Below are positions 1 to 10,763 of a stretch of DNA of 14,888 nucleotides, piece after piece. The notes beneath the pieces were generated by a model that saw nothing but the letters and a program-made list of their open reading frames with translations, was not told the origin of the DNA and made no database searches. The stretch is from Alphaproteobacteria bacterium (GTDB lineage Bacteria; Pseudomonadota; Alphaproteobacteria; UBA6615): contig JAEPNS010000043.1 of assembly GCA_017643325.1 (NCBI GenBank), forward strand, positions 1 through 14,888, written 5' to 3'. A program made the translations under genes and the position numbers. Positions within the stretch are counted from its first letter, which is position 1. Every line of letters starts with the position of its first letter.

Positions 1-1475
1 GCATGAATGTATGAGATTTCCTTGAGCTTGAGCGCCCCCTCCATGGCGAGCGGGAACGCCGTCCCGCGGCCGAGATAAAGCACGTCGCGGGCCTTCGCGA
101 CGTCGCGCGCGATCCGGCGCAGGGCCTCGTCATGGTTGAGCACCTCTGACATGCGCGAGGGCACCTCCGTCAGGACCCCTGCCAGTTCCTCCGCGCGGGC
201 CGCGTCGATTGCGCCGCGCGCGCGCGCGGCCTCGATCGCGAAACAGGCGAGCACCGCGAGCTGGGTCGTGAAGGCCTTGGTCGATGCGACACCGATCTCC
301 GGTCCCGCCAGGGTCGACATCACCACGTCGGATTCGCGTGCGATCGAACTCTCGTCGACATTGACGACGGAGACGATGTGCTGTCCCTGCTCGCGGCAGT
401 AGCGCAGCGCGGCCAGGGTGTCGGCGGTCTCTCCCGACTGGCTGACGAACAGGGCGACGCCACCATCCTCCAGAGGCGCTTCGCGGTAGCGGAACTCGGA
501 CGCGACATCGATCTCGACCGGGATGCGCGCCAAGGTCTCGAGCCAGTATTTGGCGATCCAGCCTGCGTAGCAGGCCGTGCCGCAGGCGATCACGGTCATC
601 CGCGGGACGCGCGCCAGGTCGAACGGCAGCGCCGGAAGCCGGATTTCGCGCGTGCCGGCATTGATGAACGATTGCAGGGTATCCCCGACCACGGCAGGCT
701 GCTCGAAGATTTCCTTCTGCATATAGTGGTCGTAGTTGCCCTTGCCGATCGCCGCGCCCGACAGGCCCGTCTGCTGGACCTGGCGCTCGACCGGATTGCC
801 GTTCTCGTCATAGATCTGCGCGCTGCCGCGCGTGATCACGGCCCAGTCGCCCTCGTCGAGGTAGCAGATGCTCTTCGTCAGCGGCGCGAGCGCCAGCGCG
901 TCGGAGCCCACGAACATCTCGCCGTCGCCGTAGCCGATGGCCAGCGGGCTGCCGCGCCGCGCCGCGATCATCAGGTCGTGCTCGCCCGCGAAGACGATGG
1001 CCAGCGCAAACGCCCCGCGCAGCCGCGCCAGAGTCTGCCGCACCGCATCCTGCGGGTCCGCACCCGCGTCCAGGTACTTGGTGAGAAGAACGGCCACGGC
1101 TTCCGTGTCCGTGTCGCTCTCGAAACTGTGGCCTTCCTCGCGGAGTTCGGCGCGCAGCTTCTGGAAGTTCTCGATGATCCCGTTGTGGACGACGGCCACG
1201 CGACCGGTTGCATGGGGGTGCGCATTCGATTCGCTGGGCTCTCCGTGCGTCGCCCAGCGGGTATGCCCGATCCCGGCGTCACCGGTCAGCGGCTCGGCGT
1301 CGAGCACCGCGGCCAGGTTGACCAGCTTGCCTTCGGCACGGCGGCGGTGGATCGAGCCGTTCACGAGCGTCGCAATCCCCGCCGAATCGTAGCCGCGGTA
1401 TTCGAGCCGCTTCAGCCCCTCGAGCAGGCGGGGCGCGGCGTCGTCACGGCCGAGAATACCGATGATCCCGCACAT
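1..1475 (-). CDS. glmS: Glutamine--fructose-6-phosphate aminotransferase (isomerizing), C-terminus cut by window edge
   Basis: GlmS converts fructose-6-phosphate and glutamine to glucosamine-6-phosphate, the first step towards UDP-GlcNAc for peptidoglycan and LPS; it is cytoplasmic. The reading frame opens with MCGIIGILGR, so Cys2 becomes the N-terminal nucleophile of the Ntn glutaminase domain (about residues 1-220). GHTRWATHG and HNGIIEN are the usual glutamine-site motifs. The isomerase half follows with VIACGTACYA, SQSGETADTL and ASTKAFTTQL of the SIS domains, and the visible part ends in the motif EGALKLKEISYIHA. About 491 residues are seen of roughly 608 normally present, so about 117 C-terminal residues lie outside the window. 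The ATG at 1475-1473 is fixed by the obligatory Cys2. An AAGGG eight bases upstream, inside the end of glmU, can serve as ribosome binding site. It lies four bases after glmU on the same strand and is surely co-transcribed. No glmS ribozyme would fit in that gap. Confidence 0.97.
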   Translation of the reverse strand, partial: MCGIIGILGRDDAAPRLLEGLKRLEYRGYDSAGIATLVNGSIHRRRAEGKLVNLAAVLDAEPLTGDAGIGHTRWATHGEPSESNAHPHATGRVAVVHNGIIENFQKLRAELREEGHSFESDTDTEAVAVLLTKYLDAGADPQDAVRQTLARLRGAFALAIVFAGEHDLMIAARRGSPLAIGYGDGEMFVGSDALALAPLTKSICYLDEGDWAVITRGSAQIYDENGNPVERQVQQTGLSGAAIGKGNYDHYMQKEIFEQPAVVGDTLQSFINAGTREIRLPALPFDLARVPRMTVIACGTACYAGWIAKYWLETLARIPVEIDVASEFRYREAPLEDGGVALFVSQSGETADTLAALRYCREQGQHIVSVVNVDESSIARESDVVMSTLAGPEIGVASTKAFTTQLAVLACFAIEAARARGAIDAARAEELAGVLTEVPSRMSEVLNHDEALRRIARDVAKARDVLYLGRGTAFPLAMEGALKLKEISYIH

Positions 1476-1479
1476 GTCC

Positions 1480-2832
1480 TCAGCCCTTCGACTTCAGCTT
1501 GCGGAACTTCGCCGCCCAGCCGGGCTTGTCGTCCTGGGGCGCGCGTTCGATGGCCAGCGCGTCGGCCTCGACATCACGCGAGATCGTGCTCCCCGCCGCA
1601 ACGATGGCGCCGTCACCGATGGTCACCGGTGCCACCAGCGCCGAGTTCGAGCCGATGAAGGCCGCGTTCCCGATGGTTGTGCGGTACTTGCCGAAACCGT
1701 CGTAGTTGCAGGTAATGGTCCCCGCGCCGATGTTGGTCCTGGCGCCGACGTCGGCGTCCCCGATATAGCTCAGGTGATTCGCCTTCGCGCCTGCGCCGAG
1801 ATCGGCGTTCTTGATCTCGACGAAGTTGCCGACATGGGCGTCCGCGCCGATCTTCGCGCCCGGCCGCAGCCGCGCGTAGGGACCGATCACCGCTCCGGAT
1901 TCGACCGTCGCGCCTTCCAGATGGCTGAAGGCGCGGATTTCGACACCATCGGCAACGTTCACGCCGGGCCCGAACACCACGTTCGGCCCGACAATCACAT
2001 CTCGGCCGAGTCGGGTGTCGTGGTGAAACCAGACCGTATCCGGAGCGACCAGCGTCGCACCGTTTTCCATGGCGCGCGCGCGCAGGGCGTCCTGCACAAC
2101 GGCCTCGGCAAGCGCGAGATCGGCGCGGGAGTTGACACCGAGAAGTTCGTCCTCCTCACCCTCGACCACCGCGGCCGGCAGGCCGTCACCGCGTGCCAGC
2201 GCCACGGTTTCGGTCAGGTAGTACTCGTTCTTGGCGTTGTTCGTGTCGAGCCGGTCCAGCAGCCCGATGAGGTGCCGCCCGTCGAAGGCCATCACGCCGG
2301 AGTTGCAGAGATTGACCTCCAACTCCTCGGGCGAGGCATCCTTCGCCTCCACGATCGCCTCCAGGCCGCCTTCCTCGTTGGTGATCAGGCGTCCGTACTG
2401 ATGGAAATGCGCCGGGCGGAAGCCGAGCACCGAAACGGCCGCGCCGCCGTCGTTGTCATCGGTCCGGGGCGCGCAGACCGCCGCCGCGGCGCGCATCGTC
2501 TCGGCCCGGACGAGCGGTGTGTCGCCGTAGAGCACGAGCACCGTGCCCTCGAATCCCTCCAGCTCGGCACGCGCGGCCTTGACGGCGCCGCCGGTGCCGT
2601 CCCGCGTTTCCTGCAGACATGTCGAATGCGGCGCCACGGCGTCGGCCACATTGTCCATGCCGGGACCGACCACGACCGTCACCTTCTCCGGCGACAATTC
2701 GGAGACCGTATCGATCAGGTGCGCGATCATCGGCCGTCCCGCAATGCGGTGCATCACCTTCGGCAGGCCGGACTTCATCCGGGTGCCCTTGCCCGCGGCG
2801 AGAATCACAACGGCGATCGGCGTGTCGGTCAT
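1480..2832 (-). CDS. glmU: Bifunctional N-acetylglucosamine-1-phosphate uridyltransferase / glucosamine-1-phosphate acetyltransferase
   Basis: GlmU acetylates glucosamine-1-phosphate with acetyl-CoA, then transfers UMP from UTP, giving UDP-GlcNAc in the cytoplasm. The protein has 450 residues, close to the 456 of E. coli. The N-terminal nucleotidyltransferase domain (about 1-230) carries the signature LAAGKGTRM at 11-19, Lys25, the DGTGGA loop at 78-83, YGDTP with the metal-binding Asp105, and VNSR with Asn234. The rest is a left-handed beta helix of hexapeptide repeats. It contains NHLSYIGD, whose His353 matches the catalytic base of the acetyltransferase, and the CNYDG motif at 375-379. Both active sites look intact. 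The basic tail ends in KLKSKG. The ATG at 2832 gives the canonical N-terminus, although no clear Shine-Dalgarno sequence precedes it. It is the first gene of the glmU-glmS pair, an arrangement that places two steps of the same pathway on one message. Confidence 0.97.
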   Translation of the reverse strand: MTDTPIAVVILAAGKGTRMKSGLPKVMHRIAGRPMIAHLIDTVSELSPEKVTVVVGPGMDNVADAVAPHSTCLQETRDGTGGAVKAARAELEGFEGTVLVLYGDTPLVRAETMRAAAAVCAPRTDDNDGGAAVSVLGFRPAHFHQYGRLITNEEGGLEAIVEAKDASPEELEVNLCNSGVMAFDGRHLIGLLDRLDTNNAKNEYYLTETVALARGDGLPAAVVEGEEDELLGVNSRADLALAEAVVQDALRARAMENGATLVAPDTVWFHHDTRLGRDVIVGPNVVFGPGVNVADGVEIRAFSHLEGATVESGAVIGPYARLRPGAKIGADAHVGNFVEIKNADLGAGAKANHLSYIGDADVGARTNIGAGTITCNYDGFGKYRTTIGNAAFIGSNSALVAPVTIGDGAIVAAGSTISRDVEADALAIERAPQDDKPGWAAKFRKLKSKG

Positions 2833-2864
2833 GGGTAATGTTCAGTGGTGGCGGGGACGGAGGA

Positions 2865-2880
2865 GCTCCGCGTTCGGAGC
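2865..2880 (-). other. Small hairpin in the presumed 5' leader of glmU
   Basis: GCTCCG and CGGAGC form a perfect six-base-pair stem around a four-base loop (CGTT), 33 bases before the glmU start codon. This is what the sequence shows; any function in translation or transcript stability is speculation. The whole 143-base gap between the DUF3108 gene and glmU otherwise holds only a CCCGCGCGGG palindrome at 2941-2950 and no convincing promoter. Confidence 0.3.
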
Positions 2881-2975
2881 GGAAAGTTGCACGAACGGCG
2901 GAATCGCTCCAAGTCACGAATTGTTCCCGATTGTTACGGGCCCGCGCGGGAAGCCGCCGCCACCGGATAAACGCC

Positions 2976-3860
2976 TCAGTCGTCCCCGGGTTCTCCGAAA
3001 ATCAGGCTTCCCGACGAATCGCGCGCCCGTACCAGGTGGCCGAAGCCGTCGCCCCAGGGCGTGGACAGCTCCAGGCGAACCGGCACCCGCCCGGGCAACC
3101 CGCCCCCGGCGACGCCGACATCGGCGAGCCAGACATCCACCTCCAGGTCCTGGACACGTTGCTTGCGTGGCTTGAACCCGGCAATGCGCTTGAAGGTCAG
3201 CTTGCAGCCTTCCGCCTGGCCGACAAAGGGGGCCTGGGAGCTGCGCTGCAGGTCGCGTGGCGGAAGCGGGGACGTCAGCGCGTCGTAGCGCCGCCGTCCG
3301 TCGTAGATGGCGGTCGTCGGCCGGCAGTCCCCCTGCAGCGCGCTGGTGAGCACCAGCGCCGTGACCGCGCTCGTCGGATCGACCGCACCGGGGATCATCG
3401 CCGGCGCAACCTTCTTCATATCCTCTTCGCTGTAGGGCGGCACGGCCAAGACTTTCGCTGCCACACCGTCCTCGTAGTCGATCGACACCGCGCGTTCGTT
3501 TCCGCGCCAGACATTCGCGGTGTGATAACGCTCGGGAACGATCTCGCCATCCCGCCAGACACCGTTGCTCATGGCGTCGAAGCGCCAGTTGAACATGAAA
3601 CCGACGAGCCCGGAGGTTTCCATAGAGATGTCGGTCCGATAGTCCGGGGTCTCGCCGTCGAAGGCCACGGCAAAATCCAGCCGCAATGCGCGGAACCCGC
3701 CGGTATAGACGTCGTAGGTCAGCGAGAACCCCGCCGGGTTGCCGGCGTCGGTGACCGGCGCCCGGACCGCCAGCGCCTGTTCGTCGGACGCGGACGCGGG
3801 CCACGCGACCATGGCGGCGAGCAGCAGCCCCGACAGGGTCGTTGCGGAACGGAAATTCAT
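2976..3860 (-). CDS. DUF3108 domain-containing secreted protein
   Basis: This 294-residue protein belongs by its pattern to DUF3108, a family of unknown function common in Proteobacteria. It has a clear signal peptide: Arg4, a hydrophobic stretch at about 9-20, and an ASA-S cleavage site after residue 24, so the mature protein should be periplasmic or outer-membrane associated. The family pattern is seen in YDVYTGGFRALRLDFAV (49-65), the ETSGLVGFMFNW stretch (81-92), PPYSEED (141-147), DPTSAVTALVL (161-171) and YDGRRRYD (186-193). Only two cysteines occur in the mature chain, Cys179 and Cys219, possibly a disulfide pair. The frame stays open another 61 codons upstream, but the ATG at 3860 is preferred because it starts the signal peptide and has a GGAG eight bases before it; the longer form would run into the divergent tRNA gene. 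The role is unknown. The fold is expected to be beta-rich. Confidence 0.85.
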   Translation of the reverse strand: MNFRSATTLSGLLLAAMVAWPASASDEQALAVRAPVTDAGNPAGFSLTYDVYTGGFRALRLDFAVAFDGETPDYRTDISMETSGLVGFMFNWRFDAMSNGVWRDGEIVPERYHTANVWRGNERAVSIDYEDGVAAKVLAVPPYSEEDMKKVAPAMIPGAVDPTSAVTALVLTSALQGDCRPTTAIYDGRRRYDALTSPLPPRDLQRSSQAPFVGQAEGCKLTFKRIAGFKPRKQRVQDLEVDVWLADVGVAGGGLPGRVPVRLELSTPWGDGFGHLVRARDSSGSLIFGEPGDD

Positions 3861-3938
3861 GGGTCGGCTCCAGCCGGTTCGTTCGGTCCTGCCTATGTCC
3901 GACGCAATCGTGGCGATTTCAAGGACTTCCGGGTTCGC

Positions 3939-3967
3939 TTGACACCGCCGAGCCGCCCGCCCTATAG
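3939..3967 (+). promoter_or_regulatory. Sigma-70-type promoter of tRNA-Val
   Basis: A perfect -35 hexamer TTGACA (3939-3944) is followed after 17 bases by CTATAG (3962-3967). Transcription would begin near 3974, about a dozen bases before the mature tRNA. CTATAG/CTATAT-type -10 elements with consensus -35 boxes are typical of strong stable-RNA promoters in alphaproteobacteria. This is the best-looking promoter in the window. Confidence 0.75.
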
Positions 3968-3986
3968 GTCCGCGTCCCGGTGGACC

Positions 3987-4061
3987 GGGCGCGTAGCTCA
4001 GCGGGAGAGCACTGCCTTCACACGGCAGGGGTCGCTGGTTCAATCCCAGCCGCGCCCACCA
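3987..4061 (+). tRNA. tRNA-Val (anticodon CAC)
   Basis: The sequence folds as a complete cloverleaf. The acceptor stem pairs GGGCGCG (3987-3993) with CGCGCCC (4051-4057), followed by discriminator A and an encoded CCA. The D arm is GCTC/GAGC, the anticodon stem CTGCC/GGCAG (4012-4016 with 4024-4028), and the seven-base loop TTCACAC places the anticodon CAC at 4019-4021. The T arm is GCTGG/CCAGC with loop TTCAATC. CAC reads the valine codon GUG, which is frequent in such GC-rich genomes. The gene stands alone, with its own promoter, divergent from the DUF3108 gene. An oligo-T run begins directly after the CCA end. Confidence 0.96.
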
Positions 4062-4107
4062 TTTTTCCGAAAAAAATCTTCAGCCGGCAGCGTCTAGGAC
4101 GGCCGGT
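4062..4107. terminator. Possible bidirectional terminator between tRNA-Val and the VOC gene
   Basis: On the plus strand TTTTT (4062-4066) follows the tRNA CCA end directly, so the GC-rich acceptor/T stem could act as the terminator hairpin. On the minus strand a weak stem (GCCGGC 4083-4088 with GCCGGT 4102-4107, including one G-T pair and a 13-base loop spanning the VOC stop codon) is followed after six bases by a seven-base T run (4076-4070). The two converging units thus share an A/T tract. The stem is short, so this is a tentative call. Confidence 0.35.
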
Positions 4108-4474
4108 GCAGCGCGCAGAGCTTGTTGCCGAACGGGTCGCGCAGGTAGGCGAGATAGATCTTGCCCGCCGCCCCGTCGCGCCAGCCGGGCGGGTCCTCGA
4201 TGCTCGTGCCGCCGTTCGCGGCGCCGGCCGCGTGCCAGGCATCGGCCATCTCCGGGCTGTCGCACAGGAACCCGATGGTGCCGCCGTTGGCGCCCGTCGC
4301 GGGCTCCCCGTCGATCGGTTTCGAGATCCCGAACGCGCCTGTCTTCGTCCGGTACCAGATGCGCCCCTTCGGATCGATCTTGCCCTCGGGCACACCGATC
4401 GCCTCGAACATCGCGTCGTAGAACTTCTTCGAGACGTCGATATCGTCGGTCCCGATCATGACATGCGAAAACAT
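4094..4474 (-). CDS. VOC family (glyoxalase/bleomycin-resistance fold) protein
   Basis: A 126-residue protein with the vicinal-oxygen-chelate fold: the opening strand MFSHVMIGTDDIDVSKKFYD, the central TIGFLCD strand (66-72) and the closing YLAYLRDPFGNKLCALH. Such small proteins work as dimers and include metal-dependent isomerases, lyases and binding proteins; the substrate here cannot be told from sequence. His4 sits where the first metal ligand normally lies, but the position usually held by the last acidic ligand after the GNK turn is Cys120, so the metal site may be altered or absent. A GTG six bases upstream is also in frame; the ATG at 4474 is chosen because AGAGG lies five bases before it, whereas the GTG overlaps that motif. 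It is divergent from katG across 179 bases and converges on the tRNA-Val gene. Confidence 0.85.
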   Translation of the reverse strand: MFSHVMIGTDDIDVSKKFYDAMFEAIGVPEGKIDPKGRIWYRTKTGAFGISKPIDGEPATGANGGTIGFLCDSPEMADAWHAAGAANGGTSIEDPPGWRDGAAGKIYLAYLRDPFGNKLCALHRPS

Positions 4475-4590
4475 ATTCACCTCTCCCTGAATACTGTCCC
4501 GACCCTAGCACGCCCGGGCACCGCAAATCCCGATTCACGCTGACAGCGCGGACCCGAACCGCAAAAATCGGCGTTATCCGACTGCGGCCA

Positions 4591-4620
4591 TTGACGGCAC
4601 GTCCCGAAACTACCATTTTA
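4591..4620 (+). promoter_or_regulatory. Probable katG promoter
   Basis: TTGACG (4591-4596) makes a good -35 element, and 18 bases later ATTTTA (4615-4620) can serve as a weak -10. A better-looking TAGAAT (4619-4624) lies 22 bases from the -35, which is too far for normal sigma-70 spacing. In either case the -10 region overlaps the palindrome at 4618-4632, as expected for a repressor operator. Confidence 0.45.
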
Positions 4621-4632
4621 GAATAATTCTAA
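4618..4632. promoter_or_regulatory. Fur-superfamily (Irr/PerR-type) operator upstream of katG
   Basis: TTAGAATAATTCTAA is a perfect 7-1-7 inverted repeat located 21 bases before the katG start codon. Fur-superfamily regulators bind 7-1-7 repeats: the Bacillus PerR box is TTATAATNATTATAA, and the alphaproteobacterial Irr box follows TTTAGAANNNTTCTAA. The site here, with the preceding T, matches the Irr pattern completely and the PerR pattern except for one base per arm. KatG is a heme enzyme that removes peroxide, so control by Irr (heme/iron status) or a peroxide-sensing PerR-like protein is reasonable. The position over or just after the -10 region favours repression. No regulator gene lies in the window. 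Confidence 0.65.
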
Positions 4633-4653
4633 CTCGCGGAGCAGGAGAGACAC

Positions 4654-6813
<2,160 letters not shown>

Positions 6814-6840
6814 CCGGAACGGGAGCACAGGGTACGGGGC

Positions 6841-6866
6841 GGCGTTCCGGGATACTCCGGGACGCC
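6841..6866 (+). terminator. Hairpin after katG, possible terminator without T tract
   Basis: GGCGTTCCGGG (6841-6851) and TCCGGGACGCC (6856-6866) pair over 11 positions, two of them G-T, around the loop ATAC. It starts 28 bases after the katG stop codon. No T run follows, so it could stabilise the katG message 3' end or assist termination rather than act as a classic intrinsic terminator. Confidence 0.45.
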
Positions 6867-6887
6867 GCTTCGCGTTGCGTATGCGAT

Positions 6888-6906
6888 TCCGGGGCCAGAC
6901 CCCGGA
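6888..6906. repeat. Short palindrome resembling a degenerate REP-like element
   Basis: TCCGGGG (6888-6894) and CCCCGGA (6900-6906) form a perfect seven-base-pair stem with loop CCAGA. The layout, a CCGGG-type stem around a five-base loop, resembles the repeat units at 13994-14068, although the loop sequence differs. It lies between katG and the NYN gene. Only one copy is seen here, so repeat status is a guess. Confidence 0.3.
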
Positions 6907-6990
6907 TTGGATTTGCGGCATGCACATCCATATGATCGCCGGCGAACATATGCGACGCGAACGACCTTCATTTCGAACCACCGGGGCTTC

Positions 6991-7833
6991 ATGACCACCA
7001 GCAACGACACGAACACGAACATGGCGCTGTTCTGCGACTTCGAGAACGTGGCGCTCGGCGTGCGCGAGGTGAAGTTCCCCAAGTTCGAGATCGCGCTGGT
7101 GCTGGAGCGGCTGCTGGTCAAGGGCAGCATCGTCGCCAAGAAGGCCTATTGCGACTGGGACCGGTACAAGGAATTCAAGGCCACGATGCACGACGCGGCC
7201 TTCGAGATGATCGAGATCCCCCACACCCGCCAGTCCGGCAAGAACTCGGCCGACATCCACATGGTCGTGGACGCGCTCGACCTCTGCTACACGAAGGAGC
7301 ATATCGACACCTTCGTCATCATCAGCGGCGATTCCGATTTCTCGCCGCTGGTCAGCAAGCTGCGCGAGAACAACAAGACGGTGATCGGCGTCGGGGTGAA
7401 GAACAGCACCTCCGACCTGCTGATGAACAACTGCGACGAGTTCATCTTCTACGACGACCTGGTGCGCGCGAGCGACAGGCCGAAGCCGCGCCGGCGCGGG
7501 TCGAAGAAGCCCGTGAACGCGCCGAAGACCGCGCAGGCGTCAGACGCCGGGAAGAACGAGGCGGACGACAAGGGCGCGGGAAGCGTGGACGAGGCCATCG
7601 ACCTGGTCATGGAGACCGCCGAGGCGCTGTCCGCCGAACGGGGCGAGCCGATCTGGGGCTCCATGGTCAAACAGACCCTGAAACGCCGCCGCCCGGGCTT
7701 CAACGAGAGCTACTACGGCTTCCGCGCCTTCAGCGACCTGCTGGAGGAAGCCGAGGACCGCGGCCTCGTCGACCTGGAAATGGACGAGCGCTCGGGCGGG
7801 TACCTGCTGCGCATGGGCGACGGCGGCGGGTAA
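6991..7833 (+). CDS. NYN domain (LabA/PIN-like) protein with C-terminal LOTUS/OST-HTH-like domain
   Basis: A 280-residue protein with two parts. Residues about 11-158 form a NYN domain, a PIN-like nuclease fold of the LabA/DUF88 group, with its acidic site visible: Asp16 in LFCDFENVA, Asp88 and Asp94 in SADIHMVVDAL, and Asp114/Asp116 in SGDSDFSPL. These are the metal-binding residues expected of an active RNase-like fold. A basic, Pro/Lys-rich linker (159-197) follows. Residues about 198-275 resemble an OST-HTH/LOTUS winged helix, including PGFNESYYGFRAFSDLLEEAEDRGLVDL and a terminal GGYLLR strand. LOTUS domains bind RNA in eukaryotic limkain/Oskar proteins, and similar NYN-LOTUS fusions exist in bacteria with unknown targets. 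The frame is open back to a TTG at 6907, but the ATG at 6991 gives a normal domain start; its Shine-Dalgarno (CGGGG) is weak. The gene ends ten bases from the convergent ridA-like gene. RNA cleavage is an inference from the fold. Confidence 0.88.
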   Translation: MTTSNDTNTNMALFCDFENVALGVREVKFPKFEIALVLERLLVKGSIVAKKAYCDWDRYKEFKATMHDAAFEMIEIPHTRQSGKNSADIHMVVDALDLCYTKEHIDTFVIISGDSDFSPLVSKLRENNKTVIGVGVKNSTSDLLMNNCDEFIFYDDLVRASDRPKPRRRGSKKPVNAPKTAQASDAGKNEADDKGAGSVDEAIDLVMETAEALSAERGEPIWGSMVKQTLKRRRPGFNESYYGFRAFSDLLEEAEDRGLVDLEMDERSGGYLLRMGDGGG

Positions 7834-7843
7834 CGGCGCCCGG

Positions 7844-8269
7844 TCAGGCCTGCAATGGCGCGTAGAAGGTCCCCTCGACCTCAAAGATGTCGTCCTGGTT
7901 GAGCGACGCGACCTCCAGGATCGTGCGCGGCGGATAGGGCCCGCCCGCCCACAGGTCCTCCTGCACCTTGTTCACCAGCGGGCGGTACCGGTCCATCTCG
8001 GTCACGTAGACGACCAGCCGCACCGCGTCCGACAGCTGCGCCCCCTCTGACGCCGCGATCCACTGCATGTTGCGGAATCCCTGCCGGATTCGCGCCTCTT
8101 CGCCCTCGACGAGGGTGTTGGTGTCGGGATCGATCCCGCGCATACCCGCCACGAAGACATGGTCGCCGGCCCGGCTCGCGACGCTCCATGTCCCCGTCGG
8201 CGCGATCGCGCCGTCGGGCGACAGGTAGCGGACCCCTGCGGGCGTTCGCGATTGTGATGTGTCGGTCAT
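7844..8269 (-). CDS. RidA/YjgF/YER057c/UK114 family protein
   Basis: A 141-residue RidA-family protein. Members form trimers; true RidA hydrolyses reactive enamines and imines made by PLP enzymes such as threonine dehydratase, while other branches act in specific catabolic routes. The hallmark is seen in PPRTILEVASL with Arg115, the residue that binds the substrate carboxylate in RidA, followed by FEVEGTFYA at the C-terminus. The N-terminus carries roughly a dozen residues more than E. coli RidA, so it may belong to a subgroup other than archetypal RidA. The ATG at 8269 has GGAG six bases upstream; the frame stays open to 8335 but without a better start. It is divergent from the molybdoenzyme gene and may share its 166-base regulatory gap, which shows no clear operator. 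Confidence 0.9.
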   Translation of the reverse strand: MTDTSQSRTPAGVRYLSPDGAIAPTGTWSVASRAGDHVFVAGMRGIDPDTNTLVEGEEARIRQGFRNMQWIAASEGAQLSDAVRLVVYVTEMDRYRPLVNKVQEDLWAGGPYPPRTILEVASLNQDDIFEVEGTFYAPLQA

Positions 8270-8435
8270 CAGGCTCTCCGGGACATGGCGCTGGAACAGA
8301 CACACTAGAGGCCGGTGTTCCGCATCCACAACCATCCCCTCGAACCTTCACAGGACGCCCGGCTTTGGCCCTCGCGTGTGGGGCTGTTAGTGTTCCCGCA
8401 AGTTCATTCGCGCGTGTACCGGGGGAGTGTTTTCC

Positions 8436-10759
<2,324 letters not shown>

Positions 10760-10763
<4 letters not shown>

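Noticed and set aside
215..228. Fourteen-base alternating CG run inside glmS, possible Z-DNA
   Set aside because: It encodes an ordinary Ala-Arg-Ala-Arg stretch in GlmS, and such runs arise easily from codon use at this GC content.
1476..1479. glmS ribozyme or riboswitch before glmS
   Set aside because: Only four bases separate glmU and glmS, and this ribozyme class is mainly found in Gram-positive bacteria.
378..2838. Plus-strand open frames of 426 and 458 codons opposite glmS and glmU
   Set aside because: Antisense shadows of two certain genes, with no domain-like pattern and no plausible ribosome binding site.
2941..2950. CCCGCGCGGG palindrome after the DUF3108 gene, considered as a terminator
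   Set aside because: A self-complementary ten-base palindrome leaves no room for a loop, and no T run follows on the minus strand.
3967..3986. GGTCC/GGACC inverted repeat just before the tRNA, considered as a leader regulatory hairpin
   Set aside because: It starts upstream of the likely transcription start near 3974, so the RNA would not contain the full stem.
3861..4043. N-terminal extension of the DUF3108 gene by 61 codons
   Set aside because: It would overlap the tRNA-Val gene on the other strand and bury the signal peptide inside the protein.
2619..4097. Plus-strand open frame of 492 codons covering the glmU start, the DUF3108 gene and the tRNA
   Set aside because: It would translate across a tRNA gene and lies opposite a protein with a clear signal peptide.
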